From the NCBI RefSeq assembly GCF_000731955.1, contig NZ_JNCK01000001.1:1116001-1180000 (forward strand): a stretch of 64,000 nucleotides of DNA. Reading direction: 5' to 3'. This document shows positions 32,947-41,751 of the stretch, one piece after another. Under the pieces are notes generated by a model. The model was not told the DNA's origin, did not search any database, and saw only the letters and a program-made list of their open reading frames with translations. The position numbers and the translations under genes are program-made. Origin of the DNA: Halomonas zincidurans B6. Lineage in GTDB: Bacteria > Pseudomonadota > Gammaproteobacteria > Pseudomonadales > Halomonadaceae. Numbering within the stretch: the stretch's first letter is position 1; every line of letters begins with the position of its first letter.

Positions 32947-33951
32947 ATGCTGGGAACTATCGATCTTTCGCTGATCTGGGCCGCGATCATCGCCTTTGGC
33001 GTCATCATGTACGTGCTGATGGACGGCTTCGACCTGGGTGTGGGCCTGCTCTTTCCGTTCGCCCCGGATGAAGAGGCGCGCGACGTGATGATGAACTCGG
33101 TGGCGCCGATCTGGGATGGCAACGAGACCTGGCTGGTGCTCGGCGGAGCCGGGTTGATCGGCGCCTTTCCGCTGGTTTACACGATCCTGTTGCCGGCGCT
33201 CTATCTCGGGGTGTTCCTGATGCTGGCGGGGCTGATCTTCCGTGGCATCGCCTTCGAATTCCGCTTCAAGGCGCGCAGTTCCAAGAAATGGTGGAACGTC
33301 GCCTTCGCCGGGGGCTCGGCGGTCGCCACCTTCGCCCAGGGGGCGGTGGTCGGCGCCTACATTCAGGGCTTCGAGACCCAGGACCGGATCTACACCGGTG
33401 GCGCCTTCGACTGGTTGACGCCGTTCTCGGTACTCACCGGCCTGGGCATGCTGGCCGGTTTCGCGTTGCTCGGCGCGACCTGGGTGGCAATGAAGACCGA
33501 GGGTTACATCCAGCGCTGGGCGCGCGGTCTGGTGGTCAAGCTGCTGCTCGCGGTGCTTGCGGTGTTCGTGGTGGTCAGTCTGTGGACGCCCTTCATCAAT
33601 GCCGATGTCTGGACCCGCTGGTTTGATCATCTACAGGTCATCTGGCTGCTGCCGGCGCTGGCGCTGGGCTGTGCGGCGCTGATCTGGTGGGGCGCCAAGC
33701 GCGAGCGCGATATCCTGCCGTTCGTCGCCACCATGGGGCTGTTCATCTTCACTTACCTGGGCCTGCTGGTGAGCCGCTGGCCGTACGTGGTGCCGCCGGA
33801 CTACACCCTCTGGGACGCCGCTTCGGCACCCGAATCGCAGCTGTTTCTGCTGGTCGGGGTGTTGTTCGTGATCCCGATCATCCTCGGCTATACCGCCTGG
33901 TCCTATTGGGTGTTCCGCGGCAAGGTGCGTCCTGGCGAGGGTTACCATTGA
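32947..33951 (+). CDS. cioB: Cytochrome bd-type ubiquinol oxidase subunit II
   Basis: The 334-residue polytopic partner of subunit I. The opening LIWAAIIAFGVIMYVLMDGFDLGVGLLFPF and the NSVAPIWDGNETWLVLGGAGLIGAFP block are diagnostic of CydB/CioB. About eight hydrophobic segments are visible. ATG follows CCAGGAG and lies 4 bp after cioA, implying one transcript. No small CydX-like ORF is evident between it and cydD. Confidence 0.94.
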   Translation: MLGTIDLSLIWAAIIAFGVIMYVLMDGFDLGVGLLFPFAPDEEARDVMMNSVAPIWDGNETWLVLGGAGLIGAFPLVYTILLPALYLGVFLMLAGLIFRGIAFEFRFKARSSKKWWNVAFAGGSAVATFAQGAVVGAYIQGFETQDRIYTGGAFDWLTPFSVLTGLGMLAGFALLGATWVAMKTEGYIQRWARGLVVKLLLAVLAVFVVVSLWTPFINADVWTRWFDHLQVIWLLPALALGCAALIWWGAKRERDILPFVATMGLFIFTYLGLLVSRWPYVVPPDYTLWDAASAPESQLFLLVGVLFVIPIILGYTAWSYWVFRGKVRPGEGYH

Positions 33952-33973
33952 GCGGTCGGCTGAACGACACGGC

Positions 33974-35704
33974 ATGCTAGATCCGCAGCTCACCAATCGC
34001 CGCTGGCTTCGCGAGCTGTCGGGCAGCGTCCGCGGCTGGCTGGGCCTGGCGGGCGCCGCCGGCATTCTGGCCGGCCTGTGCACGATCGTGCAGATGGGCT
34101 TGCTGGCCTGGCTGGTCGACCAGTTGGTGACTCATGCCAGCGCGCCCGCGGCGTTGGGGTGGGCGTTCTTCGGGCTGATCGGCGTGCTGGTATTGCGCGC
34201 CGTGGCGCAATGGGTCCAGGAGCGCGCCAGCGCCGAGGCCAGCCTGAGGATCCGCGCCCGGGTGCGCGGCGAACTGCTCGAGCATCTCGCTGCGTTGGGC
34301 CCGGTGCGCCTCGGCGATCGTCATTCGGCGGGGCTCGGCCAGCAGCTGGTCGAGCAGGTCGAGGCGCTGGACGGTTACTTCGCGCGCTTTCTGCCGCAGA
34401 TGCGCCTGACGACGGTCCTGCCGCTGGTGATCCTGGCGGTGGTGGCCTCGCTCGACTGGCTGGCGGCGGCGCTGCTGCTGCTGGCGGCGCCATTGATTCC
34501 GCTGTTCATGGCGCTGGTGGGGATGGGCGCCGAACGCCTCAATCGCGAGCAGTTCGTCGCCGTGACCCGGCTGGCGGGGCACTTTCTCGACCGGGTGCGC
34601 GGGGTGACCACGCTGCAACTGTTCAACCGTACCGCCGACAGCATCAACGAAGTGCATGCCGCCGCCGACGACTATCGCCGGCGCAGCCTGCGCACGCTGC
34701 GCCTGGCGTTCCTGTCATCGGCGGTGCTCGAATTCTTCGCCTCGGTGGCGATCGCCATGGTGGCGATCTACATCGGCTTCGGCCTGCTCGGCTACATTGC
34801 TTACGGTCCTGCCGATGCGCTGACCCTGTTCAGCGGTCTGTTCGTGCTGCTGCTGGCGCCGGAATTCTTCCAGCCGCTGCGTACGCTGTCGCAGCATTAT
34901 CATGACCGCGCCGCCGCGCTGGGGGCTGCCGACGGCCTGCTCGCGCTGCTCAAGGAGCCGCTACCCCAGGGCCACCGGGCAGGCGCGTCGCGCGCCGAAC
35001 CTGGCCACGTTGGGAATGACCACGTTGGCATTGGCTACGCCGCGGATGGCCATGGCGCGTCTATCGCCTTGCGCGGGGTGACAATCGCCCATCCCGGGCG
35101 CGGCCGGGTGCTGGGGCCGCTCGATCTCGAGATCGCCGCCGGCGAGTGCGTGGCGCTGATCGGGCCGTCGGGCAGCGGCAAGTCGAGCCTGCTGCAGTTG
35201 CTGGCCGGCTTCATCGAGGCCGACAGCGGCACGCTGACGATCGGCGCTAGCGGGCGTATCGCCTGGATGGACCAGCGCCCATGGCTCATTCAGGGCACGC
35301 TGGCTGACAATCTGCGTCTCGCCGCGCCGCGGGCCAGCGACGCCGAACTGTGGGCGGCCCTCCGGCGGGCCGGGCTGGGCGAGCTGGTCGGTGGGTTGCC
35401 GGAGGGCCTGGCGACGCCGCTCGGCGAGCGCGGCTACGGTTTTTCCGGCGGCCAGGCCCAGCGCCTGGCACTGGCCCGGGTCTTTCTCGCGCGGGCATCG
35501 CTGGTACTGCTCGACGAGCCCACGGCGAGCCTTGACAGCGAGACCCAGGGGGGGGTCGTCGACGGCCTGCGCGAGTTGATGGCGAGCGGCGCCACGGTCG
35601 TCGTCGCGACCCACCAGCAGGCGTTGATGAGCATGGCCGGTCGGCGCATCGAATTGAGCCACCAGGCCCGGCGACAGGAGATCGGCCATGACGCCTCGGC
35701 CTGA
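33974..35704 (+). CDS. cydD: ABC exporter subunit CydD
   Basis: CydDC exports glutathione/cysteine (or moves haem, as debated) and is needed to assemble cytochrome bd. The 576-residue half-transporter has six membrane helices in about residues 15-300. Its ATPase domain has Walker A GPSGSGKSS (about 395), signature SGGQAQRLALARVFLARASLVLLDEPTASLD, and a conserved H in VATHQQ. The ATG has no strong Shine-Dalgarno; it follows cioB by 22 bp and may rely on coupling. It overlaps cydC by 17 bp. Confidence 0.92.
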   Translation: MLDPQLTNRRWLRELSGSVRGWLGLAGAAGILAGLCTIVQMGLLAWLVDQLVTHASAPAALGWAFFGLIGVLVLRAVAQWVQERASAEASLRIRARVRGELLEHLAALGPVRLGDRHSAGLGQQLVEQVEALDGYFARFLPQMRLTTVLPLVILAVVASLDWLAAALLLLAAPLIPLFMALVGMGAERLNREQFVAVTRLAGHFLDRVRGVTTLQLFNRTADSINEVHAAADDYRRRSLRTLRLAFLSSAVLEFFASVAIAMVAIYIGFGLLGYIAYGPADALTLFSGLFVLLLAPEFFQPLRTLSQHYHDRAAALGAADGLLALLKEPLPQGHRAGASRAEPGHVGNDHVGIGYAADGHGASIALRGVTIAHPGRGRVLGPLDLEIAAGECVALIGPSGSGKSSLLQLLAGFIEADSGTLTIGASGRIAWMDQRPWLIQGTLADNLRLAAPRASDAELWAALRRAGLGELVGGLPEGLATPLGERGYGFSGGQAQRLALARVFLARASLVLLDEPTASLDSETQGGVVDGLRELMASGATVVVATHQQALMSMAGRRIELSHQARRQEIGHDASA

Positions 35705-37394
35705 GCCGTCACTGCGCGACGATTTCGCCCCCTGGTTGCGGCGCCTGGGTCGGCGGCGCTGGCGATTGGGTGCCGGGGCACTGCTGATGGCGCTGACCGT
35801 CGCTGCGGGGATCGGCCTGCTGGCGCTGTCGGGCTGGTTCATCACCGCCACGGCGGTCACCGGGGTGTTGCTCGCCGCCGGCGCGGCGGCGACGCTGGAC
35901 GTCTACGTGCCGGGCGCGGGCATTCGTCTGTTCGCCGTGACCCGCACGGTGGCGCGCTACTGCGAACGGCTCTACAACCACGACAGCGTACTGCGGGTGC
36001 TGGCCGAGCTGCGCGCCGGCATGTTCTCGGTGCTCACCCGCCTCGACGGAAGGACGCTGTCGCAACTGCGCGCCTCGGAATGGCTCAACCGGCTGACCGC
36101 CGACATCGATACCCTCGATGGGCTCTATCTGCGCCTGCTGGCGCCGCCGTTGGTGGCGGCGCTGGCAATCGGCGGGGTCGGGACGCTGCTGGGCCTTTTC
36201 GTGCCGGGCATCGCGCTGGCGGTGGTCGCCCCGCTGGGGGCGCTGTGGCTGTGGCTGGTGTTCGGCCAGGCGTGGCTCGGCATGGCCCCGGCGAGGCGTC
36301 GGGTGGCCAGCCAGGACCGGCTGCGCGGTCGGGTGATCGAGCAGCTCCAGGGGCTTTCCGAGCTGCGCTGCTACGGCACGCTGGCCAGCCATCGCCAGGC
36401 GCTGCTCGAGGAGCAGGCGGCGCTTTACGCCGACCAGCGTCGCCTTGCCGGTCGTCAGGCGCTGGGCAGCGCGCTGGCCAATCTGGTGGTCGGCCTGTGC
36501 GTGGTGCTGGCGCTGTGGCTGGCGGCGCATGGCCAGGCTGACGGACGCATCAGCGGCGCGGTGATGGTGATGATGCCGCTGGCCATATTGGCGCTCAACG
36601 AGGCGGTGGGCGGCCTGCCCCAGGCGTTCACCCAACTGGGTGCGACCCGCGCCGCGGCACGTCGGCTCAACGAGCTGGCGAGCCGGCAGGGTACGCTGCG
36701 TGAACCCGCAACACCGATCGACGCGCCGGCCGGCACGCCGACCGTCGTGCTTGACGCGGTTAGCGTGCGCTATCCCGGCGCACTCGTCTCGGCGCTGGAT
36801 GCGTTGACGCTGCGCCTCGAGCCCGGCGAGCGGCTGGCGGTGCTGGGTGCGTCGGGGGCCGGCAAGTCGACGCTCGGTCAGTTGCTGGTTCGCCAGCTCG
36901 ACCCGACGGCGGGGGCGGTGACCTACAACGGCATCGACCTGCGCGACATGCCGCTGAGCGCGCTGCGCGCCCGGGTGGGTTACCTGACCCAGCACAGCGA
37001 GCTGTTCCAGGCCAGCCTGGCGGACAACCTGCGCCTGGCCGATCCCGACGCGAACGAGGCGGCGCTTTGGCGCGTGCTCGACGTCGTCGACCTGGCCGAT
37101 TGGGCGCGGGACTTGCCCGATGGGCTGGACACCTGGGTCGGCGAATCCGGCCGCCAGGTCTCGGGTGGTCAGGCACGGCGCATCGCGCTGGCGCGGGTAC
37201 TGCTCAAGGCCCCCGAACTGGTGGTTCTCGACGAACCCTTCAGCGGCCTCGACGCGGCGACGGCAGAGCGTATCGCCGGGCGTCTGGACCGCTGGCTCGC
37301 GGGCCGCAGCGTGGTGTTTCTGGCCCACGCCGCGGACGGCCTGCCGGGCGTCACCCAAGCCATCGAACTGGTCGCCGGACGAGCCAGCGAATGA
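35688..37394 (+). CDS. cydC: ABC exporter subunit CydC
   Basis: The 568-residue partner of CydD. The membrane domain begins WRLGAGALLMALTVAAGIGLLALSGWFITATAV, a hallmark of CydC, and continues to about residue 310. The ATPase domain shows Walker A GASGAGKST (about 390) and the SGGQARRIALARVLLKAPELVVLDEPFSGLD signature and Walker B. It overlaps the 3' end of cydD by 17 bp. It completes the cioAB-cydDC unit. Confidence 0.92.
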   Translation: MTPRPEPSLRDDFAPWLRRLGRRRWRLGAGALLMALTVAAGIGLLALSGWFITATAVTGVLLAAGAAATLDVYVPGAGIRLFAVTRTVARYCERLYNHDSVLRVLAELRAGMFSVLTRLDGRTLSQLRASEWLNRLTADIDTLDGLYLRLLAPPLVAALAIGGVGTLLGLFVPGIALAVVAPLGALWLWLVFGQAWLGMAPARRRVASQDRLRGRVIEQLQGLSELRCYGTLASHRQALLEEQAALYADQRRLAGRQALGSALANLVVGLCVVLALWLAAHGQADGRISGAVMVMMPLAILALNEAVGGLPQAFTQLGATRAAARRLNELASRQGTLREPATPIDAPAGTPTVVLDAVSVRYPGALVSALDALTLRLEPGERLAVLGASGAGKSTLGQLLVRQLDPTAGAVTYNGIDLRDMPLSALRARVGYLTQHSELFQASLADNLRLADPDANEAALWRVLDVVDLADWARDLPDGLDTWVGESGRQVSGGQARRIALARVLLKAPELVVLDEPFSGLDAATAERIAGRLDRWLAGRSVVFLAHAADGLPGVTQAIELVAGRASE

Positions 37395-37452
37395 TTTTGC
37401 GCAAACGGTCTACTCGGGCAAGATAAGCGGACACCGTTTTCGGGAGTTCGCT

Positions 37453-38445
37453 ATGCGCGATTGGTTGGAATCCCTGCCCAAGGCCGAGTTGCACCTGCAT
37501 ATCGAGGGCTCGCTGGAGCCCGAGCTGATGTTCGATCTGGCCGAACGCAATGGCGTGTCGCTGGTCTACGACTCGGTCGAGGCGGTCCGGGCCGCCTACG
37601 CCTTCGACGATCTTCAAGCGTTTCTCGATCTTTACTATCAGGGCATGGCGGTATTGCGTACGGTCGATGACTTCGACGACCTGGCGATGGCCTATCTCCG
37701 CCGCGCCCACGCCGAGGGCGTGGTGCACGTCGAGCTGTCCTTCGATCCCCAGGCGCATCTGCTGCGCGGAGTGAGCCTGGCGACCCAGATCGAGGGCCTG
37801 CGCCGGGCGATGCGCCGCGCTGCCCGCGAGCTGGATCTGTCCACCGCGCTGATCATGAGCTTTCTGCGCGATAGGCCGGCGGCGGAGGCCATGCAGGTGC
37901 TCGAGCAGGCCAATTCCCACCTCGAACTGATCGACGCCGTGGGGCTCGACAGCGCCGAGCGCGGCAATCCGCCCGGCCAGTTCGCCGAGGTCTTCGCCCG
38001 CGCCCGGGATCTGGGCCTGGCGCGGGTCGCCCACGCCGGCGAGGAAGGCCCGGCGAGCTACATTAGTGAAGCGCTGGACAGCCTCGGTGTCGGTCGCATC
38101 GATCATGGCGTATGCTGCCTCGAGGACCCAGCGCTGGTTGCCCGATTGCGCGAGGCGCAGATCCCGTTGACCGTCTGTCCGCTGTCCAACGTGCGTCTCA
38201 AGGTGGTCGAGGCGATGAGCGATCATCCGCTGCCGGCATTGCTCGATGCCGGGCTCAAGCTGACCGTCAATTCCGACGATCCGGCGTACTTCGGCGGTGG
38301 CGTGCTTGACAACTATCTGGCCTGCCACGAGGCGTTCGGCTGGGACGAAGCGGTATTCAAGGGGCTGGCACGCAATGCCATCGAAGTGGCCTACATGGAC
38401 GACGCCCGGCGTCTCGAACTGCTGGCCCGTATCGACGCGCTCTGA
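37453..38445 (+). CDS. Adenine/adenosine deaminase family protein
   Basis: A zinc-dependent purine deaminase of 330 residues in the amidohydrolase superfamily. Metal and catalytic motifs are ELHLHIEGSLEPEL (about 12-25), RVAHAGEEG (His and Glu, about 195) and TVNSDDPAYFGG (about 277). The HIEG form and the DPAYFGG ending are more like characterised adenine deaminases of pseudomonads than true adenosine deaminases, which usually have HxDG. Hypoxanthine production from adenine is therefore the better guess. ATG 37453 is chosen; the frame stays open upstream into cydC, but homology begins here. Confidence 0.85.
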   Translation: MRDWLESLPKAELHLHIEGSLEPELMFDLAERNGVSLVYDSVEAVRAAYAFDDLQAFLDLYYQGMAVLRTVDDFDDLAMAYLRRAHAEGVVHVELSFDPQAHLLRGVSLATQIEGLRRAMRRAARELDLSTALIMSFLRDRPAAEAMQVLEQANSHLELIDAVGLDSAERGNPPGQFAEVFARARDLGLARVAHAGEEGPASYISEALDSLGVGRIDHGVCCLEDPALVARLREAQIPLTVCPLSNVRLKVVEAMSDHPLPALLDAGLKLTVNSDDPAYFGGGVLDNYLACHEAFGWDEAVFKGLARNAIEVAYMDDARRLELLARIDAL

Positions 38446-38602
38446 GGGAACATTGCTACATGTTTGCGCGGACTAGGCGCCACGCAGCCAGCCACGACAG
38501 TTGAGAGCAAGCTTCTCTCATCTGCCTGGGCGTGGTCTTCGTGGGAACGAATTTATTTGCGATTAATGTAGCCAGGTCCATCGGGAATGAACTCCCTTCC
38601 CC

Positions 38603-38625
38603 TATAATCGCGCCCGGTAGGGCGC
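38603..38625 (+). promoter_or_regulatory. Candidate promoter -10 with adjacent inverted repeat before the glycosyltransferase
   Basis: A perfect TATAAT at 38603-38608 has no convincing -35. Two bases later GCGCCC-GGTA-GGGCGC (38610-38625) forms a perfect 6-bp inverted repeat over the expected transcription start, so it could be an operator or a 5'-end RNA hairpin. Confidence 0.4.
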
Positions 38626-38650
38626 TATCCAATGCCAGGGAGTCACCTCG

Positions 38651-39793
38651 TTGAGAACGCTAGTGATCGTTCGTTCACTCAAGATGGGAGGCATGGAACG
38701 AGTTGCGGTCAACCTTGCCGATGCCTTCGCCGAGGCGGGCTGTGAAAGCCACTTGCTGACTCTCCGCCGCCATCGGGCTCCACTGGTGCCCGAAAACGCC
38801 ACGGTGCAGATTCATCACCTGCCCATCGTGAGCTGGAACCGGTTGACGGTGGTTGGTCTGCTCATCGAATGGCTATCCCGGCTATTTCTCAACCCGCTCC
38901 TGCGTCGCTCACACTTCGTCTGGACCGGCTGGCTCGGCGGCCCCTTGTTCCGCTTCTGGCTCAGGCGTTTCGAGAAGCGGCATGGGCGTGTCGACCGCCT
39001 GATCTTTCGAGGCCGGGGCACCTTCGAGATGGTGTGGAACTTCCGCGACGAGCGTCTACGCTTCGTGCTCGAGAACATCGTGAGGCCCGAACAGCGCAAC
39101 TTGAAATCACGCCTTTTTGCGCGCTGCCTCTATCAGGACAATCATCTTGTTGCCGTTTCCGACGGCGTACGCAAGACGCTGGAAGTCGGTGAGCGCATCT
39201 GGGGTTTTTCACCGCGTTCGCTTCAGACAATCGTCAACCCATGCCCGATCGCCAGCATTCAGCGCATGATGAATGAGCCCGACGGCGACATACCCGACAG
39301 CCCGTATATCATCAACGTCGCGCGGCTGACCAAGGCCAAGGATCATCCATTGTTGATCCGGGCTTATGCCCGGGCGGGCATCGCCGAGCAGCTGGTCATC
39401 ATCGGCGAGGGGCCCGAACGCCCGACTATCGAAAAGCTGATTGCCGAGCTTGGCCTTGAAGATCGGGTCATTCTCGCTGGCCACCGGCTTAACCCCTACC
39501 CCTGGCTGAGGCAGGCGCGCCTGTTCGTGCTGAGTTCACGCTTTGAAGGGATGGGCATCGTGCTGTTCGAAGCCTTGGCATGCGCTACGCCGGTGTTGTC
39601 GGTGGACTGCCAAGGCGGTGTCCGCCAGATTCTCAAGGGGCCTCTCGAATCCTCGCTGGTACCCCGTGAGGAACAAGCCCTGGCCGAGGGCATCCTGAAG
39701 GCCATGCACGGCGACAAGCCTGCCATCGACATGGCTTGGCTGGATGAGTTCGAGCCCAGGAGAGTAGCTCAGCGCTTTTTGGATACGCCCTGA
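38651..39793 (+). CDS. Glycosyltransferase, GT4-like
   Basis: A 380-residue predicted GT-B glycosyltransferase. The N-terminal half begins TLVIVRSLKMGGMERVAVNLADAFAEAG, the Gly-rich acceptor loop. The C-terminal half shows NVARLTKAKDHPLLIRAYA, VIIGEGPERPTIEKLIAELGL and the nucleotide-sugar site LSSRFEGMGIVLFEALACATPVLSVDCQGGVRQIL, where the E-x7-E arrangement of GT4 enzymes is visible. Start is TTG 38651, eight bases after AGGGAG. It stands alone, not in an evident polysaccharide operon, so the acceptor (LPS, EPS or other) is unknown. Confidence 0.85.
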   Translation: MRTLVIVRSLKMGGMERVAVNLADAFAEAGCESHLLTLRRHRAPLVPENATVQIHHLPIVSWNRLTVVGLLIEWLSRLFLNPLLRRSHFVWTGWLGGPLFRFWLRRFEKRHGRVDRLIFRGRGTFEMVWNFRDERLRFVLENIVRPEQRNLKSRLFARCLYQDNHLVAVSDGVRKTLEVGERIWGFSPRSLQTIVNPCPIASIQRMMNEPDGDIPDSPYIINVARLTKAKDHPLLIRAYARAGIAEQLVIIGEGPERPTIEKLIAELGLEDRVILAGHRLNPYPWLRQARLFVLSSRFEGMGIVLFEALACATPVLSVDCQGGVRQILKGPLESSLVPREEQALAEGILKAMHGDKPAIDMAWLDEFEPRRVAQRFLDTP

Positions 39794-39914
39794 ACAACCT
39801 TGCCATGACAATGGTCGGGCCCACGCACTGCTTTATCGAGCGGTCTCTGGTCCCTTCAAAATCGGCCTTGGCCTATTTTAAACCAGTGTCCTGATTTCGG
39901 GGTCCACTATACTT

Positions 39915-39940
39915 TTGTGGGAGGGGCTCTAGCCCCGAAG
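39915..39940. repeat. REP-like palindromic unit
   Basis: TTGTGGGAGGGGCTCTAGCCCCGAAG-like sequence: a GTGGGAG head, a GGGGC/GCCCC stem (39923-39927 with 39932-39936) and a CGAAG tail. This layout is shared with RAYT-associated REP sequences of pseudomonads. It lies between the convergent ends of the glycosyltransferase and bepA, where it may also act as a terminator. Confidence 0.45.
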
Positions 39941-39955
39941 GCGGCTGCCCCGTAG

Positions 39956-41407
39956 CTAGAACTGCTGCAGGGCATCGCGATAGCCGAGGTACTCCTTGCG
40001 GCGTTCCTGCAGGCGGCTGGCCATGCCGAAATCATCCTCGCGCTTGGCGTTGTCCTCGGCGATCTCGAGCTGCTTGATGGCGCGCTCGACATGCCCGGTC
40101 AGTTGCAACGTCTCGGCGCGGGCCAGCAGCCCCCAGGTCTTGTGGCCGCTGCGCCCGGCGGCCTCGGCGAGCAGGTCGTAGACGCGCGGATTCTCCGGCT
40201 GCTGGCGGCTCAGTTCGCGCAGTGCGGCGAAGGCTTGGTCAGGGGCACGCTGCAGCAGCACACGGGCGCGCACCAGTTGCGCCGGCAGGTAGTCGGGGGT
40301 CAGTCGCAGGATGCGCTCGCTGCGGGTCAGGGCACTGTCGTAGCGGCTGGCGTCGAGGGCGATCTGCGCGGCGCTGGCGGGAATCAGGGTCAGGTCGGGC
40401 CACTTTTCTGCCAGGCTGTCGAGCTGGGCGAGGGCGGCATCGACGCGGTTGCCCTGCGCGGCGATCAGCGCCTCGAGGTAGTCGATCGCTGCCTGGGGCG
40501 GGTCGTCCTGGCGCAGCTCGGTCATCGCCTGGGCCGGATTGTCGCCGTTGAGGCCGAGCAGCGCACGGGCGCGGATCATCGCGTAGGATGGGTCGTCGGC
40601 GTCACGAGACGCCGCCCGCGAAACCTGGAACTGATCGGCACGCGCCTGGGTATCGCTGATACGCGACTCGGTGACCGGGTGAGTAAGTAGAAATTCCGGC
40701 GGGTTACCGCCCTGCAGGCTGGTCAGGCGCTGCATGGCACGGAACATCGCCGGCATCGCTTCGGGGTCGAAGCCGGCCTCGGCCATCGCCTCGAGACCGA
40801 CACGGTCGGCTTCCTGCTCGAAGCGCCGCGAGTAAGCCAACTGGTCCTGAATGAAGGCGGCCTGCGAGCCCATCATTGCGGCCACCCCGGCATTGCCGGC
40901 ACCACCGGCGGCGAGCACCATGGCGGCGAGCATCGCCGCCATGGTCGGTAGCTGGGTCTCCTCGGCACGCTCCATGCGTCGCGCGTAGTGGCGCTGCGAC
41001 AGATGGCCGAGTTCGTGGGCGAGCACCGAGGCAAAGGCGTCCTCGGTATTGGCGAAGGCGAACAGGCCTTGGTTGACGCCGATCACCCCGCCCGGCACGG
41101 CGAAGGCGTTGAGCATTCGGCTGTCGACCAGGGTGACCGTCCAGTCGAGGTCGCCGACATTGCTGTAGGGCAGCAGCCGGGCAATCAGCGATTCGGCGTA
41201 GGTGTCGACGATCGGGTCCTGCCAGGTCTGGGTCTGGGCGCGGAACTGGCGCAGCCAGGCGCGCCCCAGCCGGTATTCCTCGCCGCCCGAGACGCTGCCC
41301 CCGCCGCTGCCCAGCGCGGGCAGCGAGTCACCGCCGGCCTGAGCGATCGGTAGCGGGGTGAAGGCCAGCAGTCCTGCCAGCAGCCCTGACTTCACGACAC
41401 TCGGCAT
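39956..41407 (-). CDS. bepA: Periplasmic M48 metalloprotease/chaperone BepA
   Basis: BepA helps assemble or degrade the LPS-transport protein LptD at the outer membrane. The 483-residue product has a signal peptide (VVKSGLLAGLLAFTPLPIAQA). The M48 catalytic domain has the zinc motif HELGH (about 131-135) and the downstream EQEADRVGLEAM carrying the third ligand. A C-terminal TPR-like helical half starts at about residue 270. ATG 41407 is chosen over an upstream in-frame TTG because GAGGA lies five bases before it. It is divergent from the TusA-like gene. Confidence 0.92.
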   Translation of the reverse strand: MPSVVKSGLLAGLLAFTPLPIAQAGGDSLPALGSGGGSVSGGEEYRLGRAWLRQFRAQTQTWQDPIVDTYAESLIARLLPYSNVGDLDWTVTLVDSRMLNAFAVPGGVIGVNQGLFAFANTEDAFASVLAHELGHLSQRHYARRMERAEETQLPTMAAMLAAMVLAAGGAGNAGVAAMMGSQAAFIQDQLAYSRRFEQEADRVGLEAMAEAGFDPEAMPAMFRAMQRLTSLQGGNPPEFLLTHPVTESRISDTQARADQFQVSRAASRDADDPSYAMIRARALLGLNGDNPAQAMTELRQDDPPQAAIDYLEALIAAQGNRVDAALAQLDSLAEKWPDLTLIPASAAQIALDASRYDSALTRSERILRLTPDYLPAQLVRARVLLQRAPDQAFAALRELSRQQPENPRVYDLLAEAAGRSGHKTWGLLARAETLQLTGHVERAIKQLEIAEDNAKREDDFGMASRLQERRKEYLGYRDALQQF

Positions 41408-41505
41408 CGTCTTCCTCGTCGTCTCCAAGCGTTTATGTCCGACATTGATTCACCCGGCAAAGTGCCTTTAAATCGAGGCGGTTTTTCATTCTCCCGGGAG
41501 GTGGC

Positions 41506-41751
41506 ATGGCCCTGCAACCCACTGATCGACTCGATGCGCGTGGCCTGGCCTGTCCGCTGCCGTTGCTCAAGGCCAAGCAGGCGTTGGCGCACCTGGCGGT
41601 GGGCGACATCCTGCATGTGGTGGCGAGCGATCCCGGGTCATGGCGCGACTTCGAGGCCTTCGTCGCGCACAGCGACCACGAACTGCTGGAGCGCGACACG
41701 CGCGATTCAGAATATCACTACTGGCTACGCAAGGGCGGTACCCGAGCATGA
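41506..41751 (+). CDS. TusA-family sulfur carrier-like protein
   Basis: An 81-residue protein with the SirA/TusA signature LDARGLACPLPLLKAKQAL (about 8-26), whose cysteine (C16) carries persulfide in TusA. The second half (VGDILHVVASDPGSWRDFEAF) matches the family's beta-alpha fold. GGGAGG precedes the ATG by four bases. Its stop overlaps the start of a PerM-family permease (ATGA). This pair resembles the tusA-like plus permease arrangement beside bepA in other gammaproteobacteria. A role in tRNA thiolation or another sulfur relay is not shown here. Confidence 0.88.
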   Translation: MALQPTDRLDARGLACPLPLLKAKQALAHLAVGDILHVVASDPGSWRDFEAFVAHSDHELLERDTRDSEYHYWLRKGGTRA

